45,291 nt of DNA from Bradyrhizobium sp. (GCF_030654605.1 NZ_JAURXB010000142.1:1-45291), one strand, 5' to 3'. Positions 24,259 to 34,343 are shown, numbered from the stretch's first letter. Numbers and translations: made by a program. Notes: generated by a model not told the origin, from the sequence alone.

Positions 24259-25392
24259 ATGGAGCGGCTTCCAGGAGGTCAGTTCCCGTATGCGGCGTTG
24301 TTCTGGCCGGCGCTCGTCGCCGCATCAGCCAGCGAGACCGCGTCGTTCATGACGGCGCAGTTTCTGGAAATGATGGGCGACGGCGGTCGTACGCCGCAGC
24401 CGGAGGGGGTGACGGCAAGCGAGATTGCGCTCGACCTGCAGGCCGTGCGGCTCCGCGACTTCTCCCTGGTCAAGTGCGGTGTCCCCACCATCCTGTGTTC
24501 GCCGTTCGCGCTGCATGGAGCCGTCCTTGCCGATCTTGCCTCCGGGCACAGTCTCGTTGCCGCCCTCCGGGATGCCGGAATTGAACGGCTTTTCATGGCT
24601 GATTGGCGGTCGGCCAGCCCCGACATGCGATTTCTCGGAATTGACGATTACCTTGCCGCGCTCAATGTCCTTGTCGATCATCTCGGCGGAGCGGTGGACC
24701 TCGTCGGGCTTTGCCAGGGCGGCTGGTTGTCGCTGATCTATGCGGCCCGGTTCCCGACCAAGGTACGCAAGCTGGTGATGGTCGGCACGCCGGTCGATAT
24801 CGCGGCGCGGCAATCGAAATTGTCGGCGATGGCGGAAGCGACGCCTCTGGCAGTCTTCAAGAATCTCGTGAGTCTCGGCGATGGCCGCGTTATCGGCCGC
24901 AATCTGGCGAGGGTCTGGCGAGGCGGCGTCATTGAATCCGATGATATCAGGGAATCGCTGCAGACGCCGCAGGCGGCCGGTTCGCCGGAATTCGCGCGGC
25001 TGGAGGCGATCTTCCGGAACTGGAATGCCTGGACGATTGACATGCCCGGAACCTATTACCTCGAAGTCATCGAGAAACTCTACAAGCGCAACGAGCTTGC
25101 CACCGGAGGCTTCGTCGCGCTGGGACAAAGGATTGACCTCTCGCGCCTGCGACTGCCGATATACCTTCTCGCCGGAAACGCCGACGAAGTGGTTACGGCA
25201 GAACAGCTGTTCGCGGTGGCACGGCTGGTGCGAACGCCGCCGGAACACCTTCGCGAGGAGGTCGCTCCCTCCAACCATCTCGGCCTGTTCATGGGAAAAC
25301 GGACCCTTGAGGAACATTGGCCGAGGATCGCAGCCTGGCTGAACGAGCCGCTGTCTCGTTCCACCGGGGACAACCTTGCCGCCACTGGTTGA
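24259..25392 (+). CDS. PHA-synthase-like alpha/beta hydrolase
   Basis: 377 residues. The nucleophile elbow reads VGLCQGGW with Cys at about 152, the G-x-C-x-G-G box of polyhydroxyalkanoate synthases rather than the serine of depolymerases. An Asp in AGNADEVV (about 308) and His in PSNHLGLF (about 340) complete a triad. Length is near class III PhaC, but the N-terminal region is atypical. It could polymerise or hydrolyse hydroxyacyl esters, or act on another thioester. ATG follows GAGGGTC. Its neighbours suggest a role under oxygen limitation, when reducing power is stored as polymer. Confidence 0.78.
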   Translation: MERLPGGQFPYAALFWPALVAASASETASFMTAQFLEMMGDGGRTPQPEGVTASEIALDLQAVRLRDFSLVKCGVPTILCSPFALHGAVLADLASGHSLVAALRDAGIERLFMADWRSASPDMRFLGIDDYLAALNVLVDHLGGAVDLVGLCQGGWLSLIYAARFPTKVRKLVMVGTPVDIAARQSKLSAMAEATPLAVFKNLVSLGDGRVIGRNLARVWRGGVIESDDIRESLQTPQAAGSPEFARLEAIFRNWNAWTIDMPGTYYLEVIEKLYKRNELATGGFVALGQRIDLSRLRLPIYLLAGNADEVVTAEQLFAVARLVRTPPEHLREEVAPSNHLGLFMGKRTLEEHWPRIAAWLNEPLSRSTGDNLAATG

Positions 25393-25401
25393 CGTGAGGG
25401 C

Positions 25402-26088
25402 TCAGGCCCAACCGCCGCCTGAGAAGATCACCATGTTGTCATTGACGCTGCGAACGCCGGGCGTGGTTTCCGCCGCGACCTTGATGGCTTTTCGCTCGGC
25501 TTTGGATTCGGCGAGTCCCCAGAGATCAACCACGCCGTCGGATACGGTGACGTTCAGCAGTGCCGTGTGAGCCCAGGGCTCTGCCTGCAGGCTGGAGAGG
25601 ATTCGGTCGCGAATGGCCTTGTCGGATGGCGTCACTTGGAGCACCTGGCGCGCGCTGGCGACCGCCTGAAGGAGATTGGCGCGGCTGACGATTCCGACGA
25701 TCTGACCGTTCTCCAGGATCGGCAGCCGCTTGATCGCATTCTTCTCCAGCACGGTGGCAATCTCGTGCAGGGGTGTCTCGGGAGCGGCCGTGATGACGGT
25801 GCGGGTCATGACATCCGCCACCTTGCGGCTGTGCGACTTGACATATTCGGCGGCGAGCGTGTCGGCCTCGGTAAAGGCGCGAAGCCACCAGGAGCGACGT
25901 CGTTCCGTACCCGCCTCGACGCGGTGCAGCAGGTCGCCTTCGCTGACAATGCCGACGAGCTTGCCGTTGTCGTCAACGACCGGGGCCGCGCTGATATTTC
26001 TTTCGAGAAACTGAGCCGCAACCTCCTGAACGGTCGCGGAGGGTTTGACGGTCACGACCGGCGTAACCATGACATTGCGGGCTTGCAT
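25402..26088 (-). CDS. CBS-pair and BON domain protein
   Basis: 228 residues. The first CBS motif runs from MVTPVVTVKPSATVQEVA to GIVSEGDLLHRVE, the second from DVMTRTVITAAPETPL to GIVSRANLLQAV. A C-terminal BON domain (residues about 155-220) includes VSDGVVDLWGLAES and GVRSVNDNM. CBS pairs bind adenosyl nucleotides; BON domains often contact membranes or other proteins. Proteins with this layout are frequent in anaerobic/stress regulons of proteobacteria. ATG follows GGGAGATTTTTC; a FixK box lies 54 nt upstream. Confidence 0.92.
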   Translation of the reverse strand: MQARNVMVTPVVTVKPSATVQEVAAQFLERNISAAPVVDDNGKLVGIVSEGDLLHRVEAGTERRRSWWLRAFTEADTLAAEYVKSHSRKVADVMTRTVITAAPETPLHEIATVLEKNAIKRLPILENGQIVGIVSRANLLQAVASARQVLQVTPSDKAIRDRILSSLQAEPWAHTALLNVTVSDGVVDLWGLAESKAERKAIKVAAETTPGVRSVNDNMVIFSGGGWA

Positions 26089-26141
26089 GAAAAATCTCCC
26101 TTGTTCGGATGACAGCTGAGGACTCGGTCCCGCATTTGTCG

Positions 26142-26155
26142 TTGATTCAAGTCAA
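26142..26155 (-). promoter_or_regulatory. FixK/FNR box before the CBS-BON gene
   Basis: TTGATTCAAGTCAA fits TTGA-N6-TCAA. It is 54 nt upstream of the CBS-BON start and overlaps the stop of the 32-codon micro-ORF. Confidence 0.7.
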
Positions 26156-26250
26156 GTGACGGGCTCCACCAACTCGTCGCGCTCGATCCAGCGCCGGACC
26201 TCAGCCGGGGCAGTACGAATCTGGTCCGAACTCAAGCTTATGCCAATCAT
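26152..26250 (-). CDS. Micro-ORF, 32 residues, between two FixK boxes
   Basis: Reads MIGISLSSDQIRTAPAEVRR then WIERDELVEPVT. ATG 26250 is preceded by GGGAGGTCGACC, one of the best ribosome sites in the window. A perfect FixK/FNR box lies 52 nt upstream. It may be an independent small protein or the preserved 5' end of a longer gene. The stop lies in the FixK box of the next gene. Not recognised. Confidence 0.5.
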   Translation of the reverse strand: MIGISLSSDQIRTAPAEVRRWIERDELVEPVT

Positions 26251-26301
26251 GGTCGACCTCCCGGGACAGGGCCTTGGTGGCATCGTTCGGCGATATCGAT
26301 G

Positions 26302-26315
26302 TTGATCGGGATCAA
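26302..26315 (-). promoter_or_regulatory. FixK/FNR box (perfect)
   Basis: TTGATCGGGATCAA, a perfect TTGAT-N4-ATCAA palindrome. It is placed 52 nt before the micro-ORF start on the minus strand; the nearest plus-strand start is over 450 nt away, so it most likely drives the micro-ORF and CBS-BON genes. Confidence 0.8.
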
Positions 26316-26358
26316 TCGGGACGCGGCAGCACCGGTATCGCGTGAAAGCGCACAGCGG

Positions 26359-26580
26359 TCAGTCGGCCTTTCGCAGGATCCACCGTTCACCGGATTTTTC
26401 GTATTTGCGCTTCACTGCCGCCCAGGCGACGCGGTGCGCGGTGCTCTCGCGCCGTTGGGGGCCGCGCCGGGCGTATTGTGTCCAGGCGCCGTTGAACGCG
26501 CCGAGATAGATCTCCTGCGCATGCCGCGGCAAATGGGCCTGGATGGACGGCGGAAGATCTTCGACGGATTGGTAGGGCAA
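26359..26580 (-). CDS. chaB: ChaB-family protein
   Basis: 73 residues matching ChaB from end to end: MPYQSVEDLPPSIQAHLPRH, then QEIYLGAFNGAWTQYA and TAHRVAWAAVKRKYEKSG. The fold is a small helical domain first annotated as a cation-transport regulator in E. coli; the real activity is unsettled. A FixK-like site lies 77 nt upstream and could be shared with the divergent ftsH. Its presence in this block fits a general-stress rather than transport role. Confidence 0.93.
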   Translation of the reverse strand: MPYQSVEDLPPSIQAHLPRHAQEIYLGAFNGAWTQYARRGPQRRESTAHRVAWAAVKRKYEKSGERWILRKAD

Positions 26581-26656
26581 CCGACCGCCCTCCGCGTTGG
26601 ATGGCTGGTGACAAAACGCCTCAAATCCTACCTACCTCCCGCGCGAGCAACGTCAA

Positions 26657-26670
26657 TTGATCCAGAGCAA
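26657..26670. promoter_or_regulatory. FixK/FNR-like box between chaB and ftsH
   Basis: TTGATCCAGAGCAA has one mismatch to TTGA-N6-TCAA. It lies 77 nt before chaB (minus) and 101 nt before ftsH (plus). Confidence 0.5.
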
Positions 26671-26770
26671 GCGGGGGCACCCGGCGCTTGCTAATTATGT
26701 CGGCACCGTCGGCGTTCGTCCGGCCAGGGCACCGTTCTGAAATTTCGAAGTGACGGGAGACAAAGGAAAA

Positions 26771-28679
<1,909 letters not shown>

Positions 28680-28705
<26 letters not shown>

Positions 28706-29144
28706 TGCTTTCGTGTTCGTCGGCGACGGCCGCAAAGCCCTGTTCCTGCGTAATGACGGCGACGAGAAGTTTCCGAATCTCAAGACCGAGAAGGTCTTTG
28801 AGGAAGAAAATCCATCCAGCCATGAGCAAGGCACCGAGCGGCCGGGCCGGGTCAGCAAGGGATCGCAGACAGGCCAGCGAAGCGCCGTCGAACCCACCGA
28901 CTGGCATGACATCGAGGAGCATCATTTCGCCAGAAAGGTCGCCGCCGCGTTGGAACAGGTGATCCGCGAACGGAAGGTGCAGGCCCTGGTCGTGGTGGCT
29001 CCGCCAAGGACCCTCGCCGAGCTGCGCGACGCCTTCCATTCCGATGTAAAGGCCTGCATCATTGCCGAGATCAACAAGGACCTGACCAAGCAGCCGGTCT
29101 GGGAAATCGAGAAGCATCTGACCGGCGATGCCGGTTCGCACTGA
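28680..29144 (+). CDS. Host-attachment/baeRF-like protein
   Basis: 154 residues matching the family annotated as 'protein required for attachment to host cells': NAFVFVGDGRKALFLRNDGD, then ERPGRVSKGSQTGQRSAVEP, HFARKVAAALE and LVVVAPPRTLAELRD. The fold resembles archaeal release-factor eRF1 domains, so a ribosome-linked stress role is at least as likely as attachment. ATG follows CAGGAGAGCC and lies inside the ftsH 3' end, so the two are co-translated. Confidence 0.87.
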
Positions 29145-29172
29145 GTCATTGCGCGGCCTGGCGGAGGAGCAC

Positions 29173-29376
29173 ATGCGAGACTCAGACGGAAACGAGGAGG
29201 CAGGGGCGGCATCGCCCCCGCGAAAAAGTACGCCCTCGGAACAGCTCGACGAGGCACGGCGCCTGATCGAAAGCGAGCAGGTCGACGTCGAGCGCGCGGT
29301 TCCTGCGGATCACGACGAGCCGGTCGAGGGCGAAAAGCCGCATGAGCGGCCGGACCCGCCGGTGTTCGACGAGTGA
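29173..29376 (+). CDS. Small acidic hypothetical protein, 67 residues
   Basis: Reads MRDSDGNEEAGAASPPRKST then EQLDEARRLIESEQVDVERA, ending DPPVFDE. It is acidic and probably disordered apart from one helix. ATG follows GGAGGAGCAC. It is third in the ftsH transcript, 28 nt after the preceding gene. Not recognised. Confidence 0.65.
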   Translation: MRDSDGNEEAGAASPPRKSTPSEQLDEARRLIESEQVDVERAVPADHDEPVEGEKPHERPDPPVFDE

Positions 29377-29394
29377 GGGACGACATCGGCCGGA

Positions 29395-30096
29395 TCACGC
29401 CGGCGCGGCGGCTGTTTCGTCATTCGCCAGCCGGCCGTCGACGACGTGAATCCGGCGGTGCATTTGCGATGCCAGATTGAGATCATGGGTGACGGCGACC
29501 ACGGTCTTGCCGCGCAGCGCCACCAGATCGCGCAGGATGCCGAACACCTGCGTGGTGGAAACGGAATCGAGGCTTCCGGTCGGTTCGTCCGCGAGAATGA
29601 CCGGGGGATCGTTGGCCAGCGCCCGCGCCACCGCCACGCGCTGGCGCTGGCCGCCGGACAATTGATCCGGAGTTTTGTGCCTGTGATCGCCGAGCCCGAA
29701 CGAATCCAGCAGTTCTTCGGCACGCGCCACGATGGCGCGGGGCGGCAATCGGCCGAGCGCCCGCATCGGCAGTGCGACATTTTCCGTGATCGAGAATTCA
29801 GGCAGCAGGAAATGAAACTGGAAGACGAACCCCAGTCGGGTGAGCCGCACTTCCGCCCGCTCGTCTTCGGTCATGACGGTGGTGGATTGGCCGTCGATCA
29901 GGACTTCGCCCGTTGTCGGAAGATCCAGCAGTCCCAACAGGTACAGCAGCGACGATTTTCCTGAACCGGAGGGGCCGGTGATGGCGATGAATTCGCGCGG
30001 CAGGATGGCGAGGCTGATGTCCTGTACCAGCGTGACCGGTACGATTCCAGCGAGGACCTTGCTGACACCGCGCGCCTCGATCAGGGCCGCACTCAT
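29395..30096 (-). CDS. ABC exporter ATPase, LolD/MacB/DevA type
   Basis: 233 residues. Walker A TGPSGSGKSS, Q-loop FVFQFHFLLPEFSITENV, signature LSGGQRQR, Walker B VILADEPTGSLD and switch VTHDLNLA. The PEFSITENV sequence places it in the LolD/MacB group that powers FtsX-like permeases. The ATG overlaps the permease stop by 4 nt. It is the last gene of an adaptor-permease-ATPase operon read right to left. Confidence 0.92.
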   Translation of the reverse strand: MSAALIEARGVSKVLAGIVPVTLVQDISLAILPREFIAITGPSGSGKSSLLYLLGLLDLPTTGEVLIDGQSTTVMTEDERAEVRLTRLGFVFQFHFLLPEFSITENVALPMRALGRLPPRAIVARAEELLDSFGLGDHRHKTPDQLSGGQRQRVAVARALANDPPVILADEPTGSLDSVSTTQVFGILRDLVALRGKTVVAVTHDLNLASQMHRRIHVVDGRLANDETAAAPA

Positions 30097-31328
30097 GTCG
30101 CGCCCCGGATGATGTCGACCGGGTGCAGTCGCGCCGCCGATCGGGCCGGGAAATAGCCGGCCACCACGCTCGACAGCAAGGCCACGCCGGTGGCCAGCAA
30201 GTAATGCTTTACCGAATAGAGCACGGGCAGGTGGTTGTAGTCGGAGAACGGGGTCTTGAATTCCAGCGACGCCAGCCCGCGGGTCAGCAGATAGCCGAAG
30301 ATCCAGCCCAGCACCGCGCCGACCAGGCCGACCAGCAGCGACTCGACGATGAAGACGGCCCGGATGGTGTGGTCCCGGAAACCCAGCGATTTCAGGATGG
30401 CGATGTCGCGCGTTTTCTCGTGGGTGATGGTCGAAATGATGTTGTAGGTGCCGAAGCTCGCGACCAGCAGGATCGCGCCGACGATGGTGTACATCAGCAC
30501 GTTGCGCAGCGTGATCGCCGACAACAGATCCTCCTGCGCCTCCTGCCAGGAGATGGATTTGTAGCCCGTCTGTTCGCCGATCCGCTCCGAGATCAGCCGG
30601 GCCGCCATCGGGTCGCGGGTGCGGACGCGGATCTCGTTGACGATGCCGGTCTGCCTTTCCAGCACTTGCGCGGTCTTGAGCAGGACATAACCGGTAGTCT
30701 CGTCGGTCATGCGGAATCCGGTATGGAAGGTGCCGACGACGGTGGCGTTCATGCTGGCGCCTTCGGCCGAGGCCAGCGTGATATTGGAATTGACCCGTGC
30801 GCCGATCTTGTTGGCGAGGCGGTCGCCGAGCAGGATGGCGTTGGATGCGCGATACAGCGAGTTCAGCGTTCCCTGCTTCATGTGGGTCGCGATATTGGAG
30901 ACGTCGGCCTCGGTGCGGGGATCGATGCCGATGATCGAGGTGGTCAGGTTGCGTCCGGCGAACCGCAGCACCGCCTTCGACTGCACCGACGGGGTCAGCG
31001 CCCCGGGCACCCAGGTTTGCAGCGACGCGATGGTCGCCATCGGATTCTTGATGCCGGGACGACGGACATCAGGCGTCAGGCCATGGAACTCGGCGGCGGC
31101 ATAGACGATGTCGGCCGGCTGCCGCGTCGGCTCGCGCAGTTCATCGGTGATGGAGATATGCGGCAGCGCGTCGACCAGGGTCCTGATGAAATCGTCCTGT
31201 GACCCCTCCATCATCGCCGCCATCATGATGGAGAATCCGACACCGGTCATGACGCCGGCGATTGCCACCAGCGTCTGGCGCGCGCGGTGGCGGACATGGG
31301 TCCAGGCTATGGTCAGGATAAGGTTCAC
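30093..31328 (-). CDS. ABC exporter permease, FtsX/MacB/DevC type
   Basis: 411 residues. One N-terminal membrane helix (TLVAIAGVMTGVGFSIMMAA), a large periplasmic domain, and three C-terminal helices (VLMYTIVGAILLVASFGTYN; VESLLVGLVGAVLGWIFGYL; LLATGVALLSSVVAGYFPA), ending PARSAARLHPVDIIRG. That is the MacB/FtsX plan, which works mechanically on periplasmic substrates rather than through a channel. The GTG start overlaps the adaptor stop (GTGA). Confidence 0.9.
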   Translation of the reverse strand: MNLILTIAWTHVRHRARQTLVAIAGVMTGVGFSIMMAAMMEGSQDDFIRTLVDALPHISITDELREPTRQPADIVYAAAEFHGLTPDVRRPGIKNPMATIASLQTWVPGALTPSVQSKAVLRFAGRNLTTSIIGIDPRTEADVSNIATHMKQGTLNSLYRASNAILLGDRLANKIGARVNSNITLASAEGASMNATVVGTFHTGFRMTDETTGYVLLKTAQVLERQTGIVNEIRVRTRDPMAARLISERIGEQTGYKSISWQEAQEDLLSAITLRNVLMYTIVGAILLVASFGTYNIISTITHEKTRDIAILKSLGFRDHTIRAVFIVESLLVGLVGAVLGWIFGYLLTRGLASLEFKTPFSDYNHLPVLYSVKHYLLATGVALLSSVVAGYFPARSAARLHPVDIIRGAT

Positions 31329-32407
31329 GGCACGGCCGGTTCCGCCAGCACCGGGCGCACCCGCGATCCACCCTTGATATTGGTGGTGGCGGGAGCGGCG
31401 ACCAGTTCGCCCTCGCTGGCGCCGCCGACGATCTCCACCATGCCGGTGCCGCGAATCCCCGTTTCGACCTTGCGCAGCCGGGCGCGATTGTTTTCGACCG
31501 TCATCAGGCTGTTGTTGACCACGGCGTTGGCCGGAACCAGAAGCACGTCCTGTTTCTCGCGGCTGACAATATTGGCTTCGACGCTCATGCCCACCCGCAA
31601 CGGGGTATCGTCGGGCAAGCCGATCCGCACGCGGAAGGTCTTGGAGACGGGATCTCCGGCCGGCGTGATCTGCTTGACCACTCCCGGCAGCACCTGACCG
31701 ATGAACGCGTCGGTGCGCAACAGCGCCTTCTGAGCGACCTTGACGCGGGGGATGTCTTCCTCGTTGACGTCGGCGACGACCCACAACGGCTTTTCCAGGC
31801 CGATACGGTAGAGAATCGTGCCGGGCTCCACCATGTCGCCGACTTCGCCGTCCTCCTTGAGAACGGTGCCATCCATCGGCGAAACCAACTTGAAGTATTC
31901 CAGCCGCTGGGCCTGGGCGGCGATCTGCGCCTGAATCCGCGCAAGGTCGCTCTCGGCGCGCTGATGGGCCTGCGAGGTCGCGACCCCGCGCGCCAACAAT
32001 TGCGACTGACGGTCGAATTCCCGGCGCTGGAACTCCTCCAGCGCGCGCAGATCGTTCAGCGTGGCCAGCGCTTCCTTGTCATCGAGGCGCGCCAGAACGT
32101 CGCCCTTCCTGACGCTTTTGCCCTCGCACCGGCAACGCTCGATAATGCGGCCGCGTACCAGCGGCGTCGAACGCGACCAGGTCTCGGGCTCGACCGAGCC
32201 GGTTGCATAGACAATTTCCGCGGCGGCGCCGCGCGTAATCCGGGCGACGGTAATGACCGGCCCGCGAGACAGCCACCATGCCGTGGCCGCCAGCGCGGCG
32301 GCCACCAGCGCTGCCGCGAGCAGCTTCCATGCGTATGAACGCCGATTGCCTGCCGTTGACCGGGTTGCGGCGTCGGTCGTTTCGGTTGGCGTAACCCTCA
32401 TGTCCAT
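31325..32407 (-). CDS. Periplasmic adaptor (HlyD/MacA/DevB type)
   Basis: 360 residues. A single N-terminal membrane anchor (LLAAALVAAALAATAWWLS) is followed by the half-lipoyl motif VRGRIIERCRCEGKSVRKGD, a coiled-coil hairpin (about 100-150) and a second half-lipoyl SPMDGTVLKEDGEVGDMVEPG, then beta-barrel and membrane-proximal domains. It bridges the ABC permease to an outer-membrane channel not encoded here. It lies 34 nt after the eRF1-like gene, so the FixK box ahead of that gene may control the whole exporter. Confidence 0.9.
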   Translation of the reverse strand: MDMRVTPTETTDAATRSTAGNRRSYAWKLLAAALVAAALAATAWWLSRGPVITVARITRGAAAEIVYATGSVEPETWSRSTPLVRGRIIERCRCEGKSVRKGDVLARLDDKEALATLNDLRALEEFQRREFDRQSQLLARGVATSQAHQRAESDLARIQAQIAAQAQRLEYFKLVSPMDGTVLKEDGEVGDMVEPGTILYRIGLEKPLWVVADVNEEDIPRVKVAQKALLRTDAFIGQVLPGVVKQITPAGDPVSKTFRVRIGLPDDTPLRVGMSVEANIVSREKQDVLLVPANAVVNNSLMTVENNRARLRKVETGIRGTGMVEIVGGASEGELVAAPATTNIKGGSRVRPVLAEPAVP

Positions 32408-32441
32408 GATCGACTAAAACCGATCCTGGATCACGGAGGCG

Positions 32442-32855
32442 TCAGCCACGGCCCGACCCGCCGGCCGAAGCCGCCCTGACAGGAGCGATTTTGAAATATT
32501 GCTTGGCATAGGCGACGATCTCGCGATCGCTGGGGTGATCCGCGGCCTCGACGGCGACGATGCGATCGCCGATTTTCGAATGTTGCCCGCGGAGATATTT
32601 GGCGAACTCGGTCTTGGCGCTGGCGGGGCCGATGATCAGGATTTCGCCGGCGTCGCTGACGGCGTTCATCACCTCGGCCAAAAACTCCTTGTCGGGCGCG
32701 GCATGACCGCTGCCGATCGAGCCGGCCTTGTGGTGGAGGTGCTTGGTGGGCAAATGCGGGTGCATGACGATCTCGTCGTCGCCCGATCGCCCGACGTGGA
32801 ACACCTTGGCCTGCGAGTGATCGATCCAGACGATGGCATGGAAGTGGGTCGGCAT
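32442..32855 (-). CDS. eRF1-domain-like 'translational machinery' protein
   Basis: 137 residues with N-terminal HAIVWIDHSQAKVFHVG, a middle HLPTKHLHHKAGSIGSGHA and C-terminal GEILIIGPASAKTEFAKYL and DHPSDREIVAYAKQYFK. This matches a bacterial family related to the third domain of eRF1/Pelota and usually labelled 'translational machinery protein'. A role at stalled ribosomes under stress is inferred from the fold only. A FixK box lies 117 nt upstream. Confidence 0.82.
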   Translation of the reverse strand: MPTHFHAIVWIDHSQAKVFHVGRSGDDEIVMHPHLPTKHLHHKAGSIGSGHAAPDKEFLAEVMNAVSDAGEILIIGPASAKTEFAKYLRGQHSKIGDRIVAVEAADHPSDREIVAYAKQYFKIAPVRAASAGGSGRG

Positions 32856-32971
32856 GTTTGTATCCTTTGTCGATCGGCAGCGTTCCGCCGGTCGTTTTTG
32901 AAGTCGTGGCTTGATGCGCGGAGGCGGCCGCGCATCTCCGAACGTAATTACCGCAATGGCGTATTGGCCGA

Positions 32972-32985
32972 TTGATTCAGGTCAA
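32972..32985 (-). promoter_or_regulatory. FixK/FNR box before the eRF1-like gene and exporter
   Basis: TTGATTCAGGTCAA fits TTGA-N6-TCAA. It lies between the universal stress gene stop (33036) and the eRF1-like start (32855). Confidence 0.7.
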
Positions 32986-33035
32986 CCGAAGCAGGCCCGG
33001 ACGCGACCTTGTTCAGCCGCACTGCCGCCGCCAAC

Positions 33036-33863
33036 TCAGTGCGAAAACAACGTGGGGACAGTGAGCGTCTCGAACATGCCGCGCGTCACTCCGCCCAGGA
33101 TGAATTCCCGAAGTCTGGAATGGCCGTAGCCGCCCATCACGATCAGATCGCTGTCGTTGTCGGCCGCCAGCGACAGGATGGTATTGTGAATGTTCGAGGT
33201 ATCGGCCGTCAGCCGGTGAGCGGTTACGGGCAGATCGCGCCGGGCGAGATGGGCGATCAGGGCCGACAGCGATGCTGCGCCGGCAGTCTCTTCGTGCTCG
33301 TTGATAGCCACGACGTCGATGGCTTTGGCCTTGCGAAGGAAGGGCGCGGCATTGTGGACGGCCCGCGCCGCCGGCGCCTTGCCGTCCCAGCAGATCAATA
33401 CGCGGTCCGTCCTGAAGGCCCCGCGGTTGATGTAGGGAATCATCAGCATCGGCCGCCCCGAGCCGAACAGCACCGCCTCGGACAGGAAATCGGTCTGGCT
33501 GGGGTTGGAACTGTCCGGCTGTGCGACGATGCTCAGATCATAGAGCCGCGACATCTCCGTCACGATGCGGGTCGCGGCATAGGAAACGTTGAACGTGCTC
33601 CTGGCATCGTGCGGGATATCGAGGCGTCTCGTCGTGATCTCGAACTGGTCGAGCACGGCGGCGGCCTGTTCCACGCCGCTGTCGTATTGAGCCGCCATGA
33701 CGACGGCGGATGCCTCGAAGGCGATCATGGGATTGATGGCCTGATAGGCGCAGGCGATGCCATCGAGATGAGCCTCGAACAGGACGGCGACTGCAGCGGC
33801 GCAATCGATCAGGGGGCCGGCAGGCCGATCGACCGGAAGGAAAACAGCGATATCGTTCGGCAT
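33036..33863 (-). CDS. Universal stress protein, two UspA domains
   Basis: 275 residues. The N-terminal domain (res 1-140, from NDIAVFLPVDRPAGPLIDCA) lacks the ATP motif. The C-terminal domain has RVLICWDGKAPAARAVHNA and the nucleotide loop GGYGHSRLREFILGG followed by TRGM, matching G-x2-G-x9-G-S/T. Such tandem proteins accumulate under anoxia and starvation. A FixK-like site lies 57 nt upstream of the start. Confidence 0.92.
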   Translation of the reverse strand: MPNDIAVFLPVDRPAGPLIDCAAAVAVLFEAHLDGIACAYQAINPMIAFEASAVVMAAQYDSGVEQAAAVLDQFEITTRRLDIPHDARSTFNVSYAATRIVTEMSRLYDLSIVAQPDSSNPSQTDFLSEAVLFGSGRPMLMIPYINRGAFRTDRVLICWDGKAPAARAVHNAAPFLRKAKAIDVVAINEHEETAGAASLSALIAHLARRDLPVTAHRLTADTSNIHNTILSLAADNDSDLIVMGGYGHSRLREFILGGVTRGMFETLTVPTLFSH

Positions 33864-33919
33864 GATGGAACGCTCACGGGTTGCAGAAGGTTAGGATGCC
33901 CGCATCCGACCCAGGCGTT

Positions 33920-33933
33920 TTGATCTATCTCAT
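33920..33933 (-). promoter_or_regulatory. Degenerate FixK/FNR-like box before uspA-type gene
   Basis: TTGATCTATCTCAT: the first half-site is perfect, the second (TCAT for TCAA) has one mismatch. It lies 57 nt before the start, the same spacing as the other boxes in the block. Confidence 0.5.
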
Positions 33934-33951
33934 GCCTTTGGCTGCCCGTTC

Positions 33952-33986
33952 AAAAAAAACAGGCGCGCCGGCTGACCGGCACACCT
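33952..33986 (-). terminator. Rho-independent terminator
   Basis: An 11-bp stem AGGTGTGCCGG/CCGGCGCGCCT (two G-U pairs) with a 4-nt loop, followed on the minus strand by a run of eight T after one G. It ends the Gly/Tyr/Arg-rich gene, 45 nt past its stop. Confidence 0.9.
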
Positions 33987-34031
33987 GTTGTCATGTTCCA
34001 GGCGTAACGGATACGCCGATGTAAGCCGCGA

Positions 34032-34343
34032 TCAGTACGGGCAGACGACGCGACCCCAGCGGCGGCTGTAATAGCAACCACCGCCGCGCACAACCGGCGC
34101 AACGTAGACGCCGCCGTAGCCGTAACCGCGTCCGTAGCCGTAACCGCGTCCGTAGCCTCTGCCGCGAGCGTAGCCCCTGGCATAGCCTCTGCCGCCGCCT
34201 CGACCGCGGCCCCTTTGGGCTTCCGCCGACGACGTCGATGCGGCCAGGAACAGACCTGACGTGCCGACGACGCTGACCATATAGACGAAGACCAGAGCCG
34301 TAGCCGCGAGGAAGCGCGAAAGGATGTTGTAGCGTTTAGCCAT
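34032..34343 (-). CDS. Gly/Arg/Tyr-rich small secreted protein
   Basis: 103 residues. A long hydrophobic signal (FLAATALVFVYMVSVVGTSG, cleaved about 43) precedes a repeat region of RGRGGGRGYARGYARGRGY type with GYGRGYGYGGVYV, then a C-terminus GCYYSRRWGRVVCPY with two cysteines. The repeat resembles glycine-rich extracellular or RNA-binding proteins. The C-terminal Cys motif parallels the His-rich protein at 6872-7144. Function unknown. It has its own terminator and paired upstream dyads. Confidence 0.8.
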   Translation of the reverse strand: MAKRYNILSRFLAATALVFVYMVSVVGTSGLFLAASTSSAEAQRGRGRGGGRGYARGYARGRGYGRGYGYGRGYGYGGVYVAPVVRGGGCYYSRRWGRVVCPY

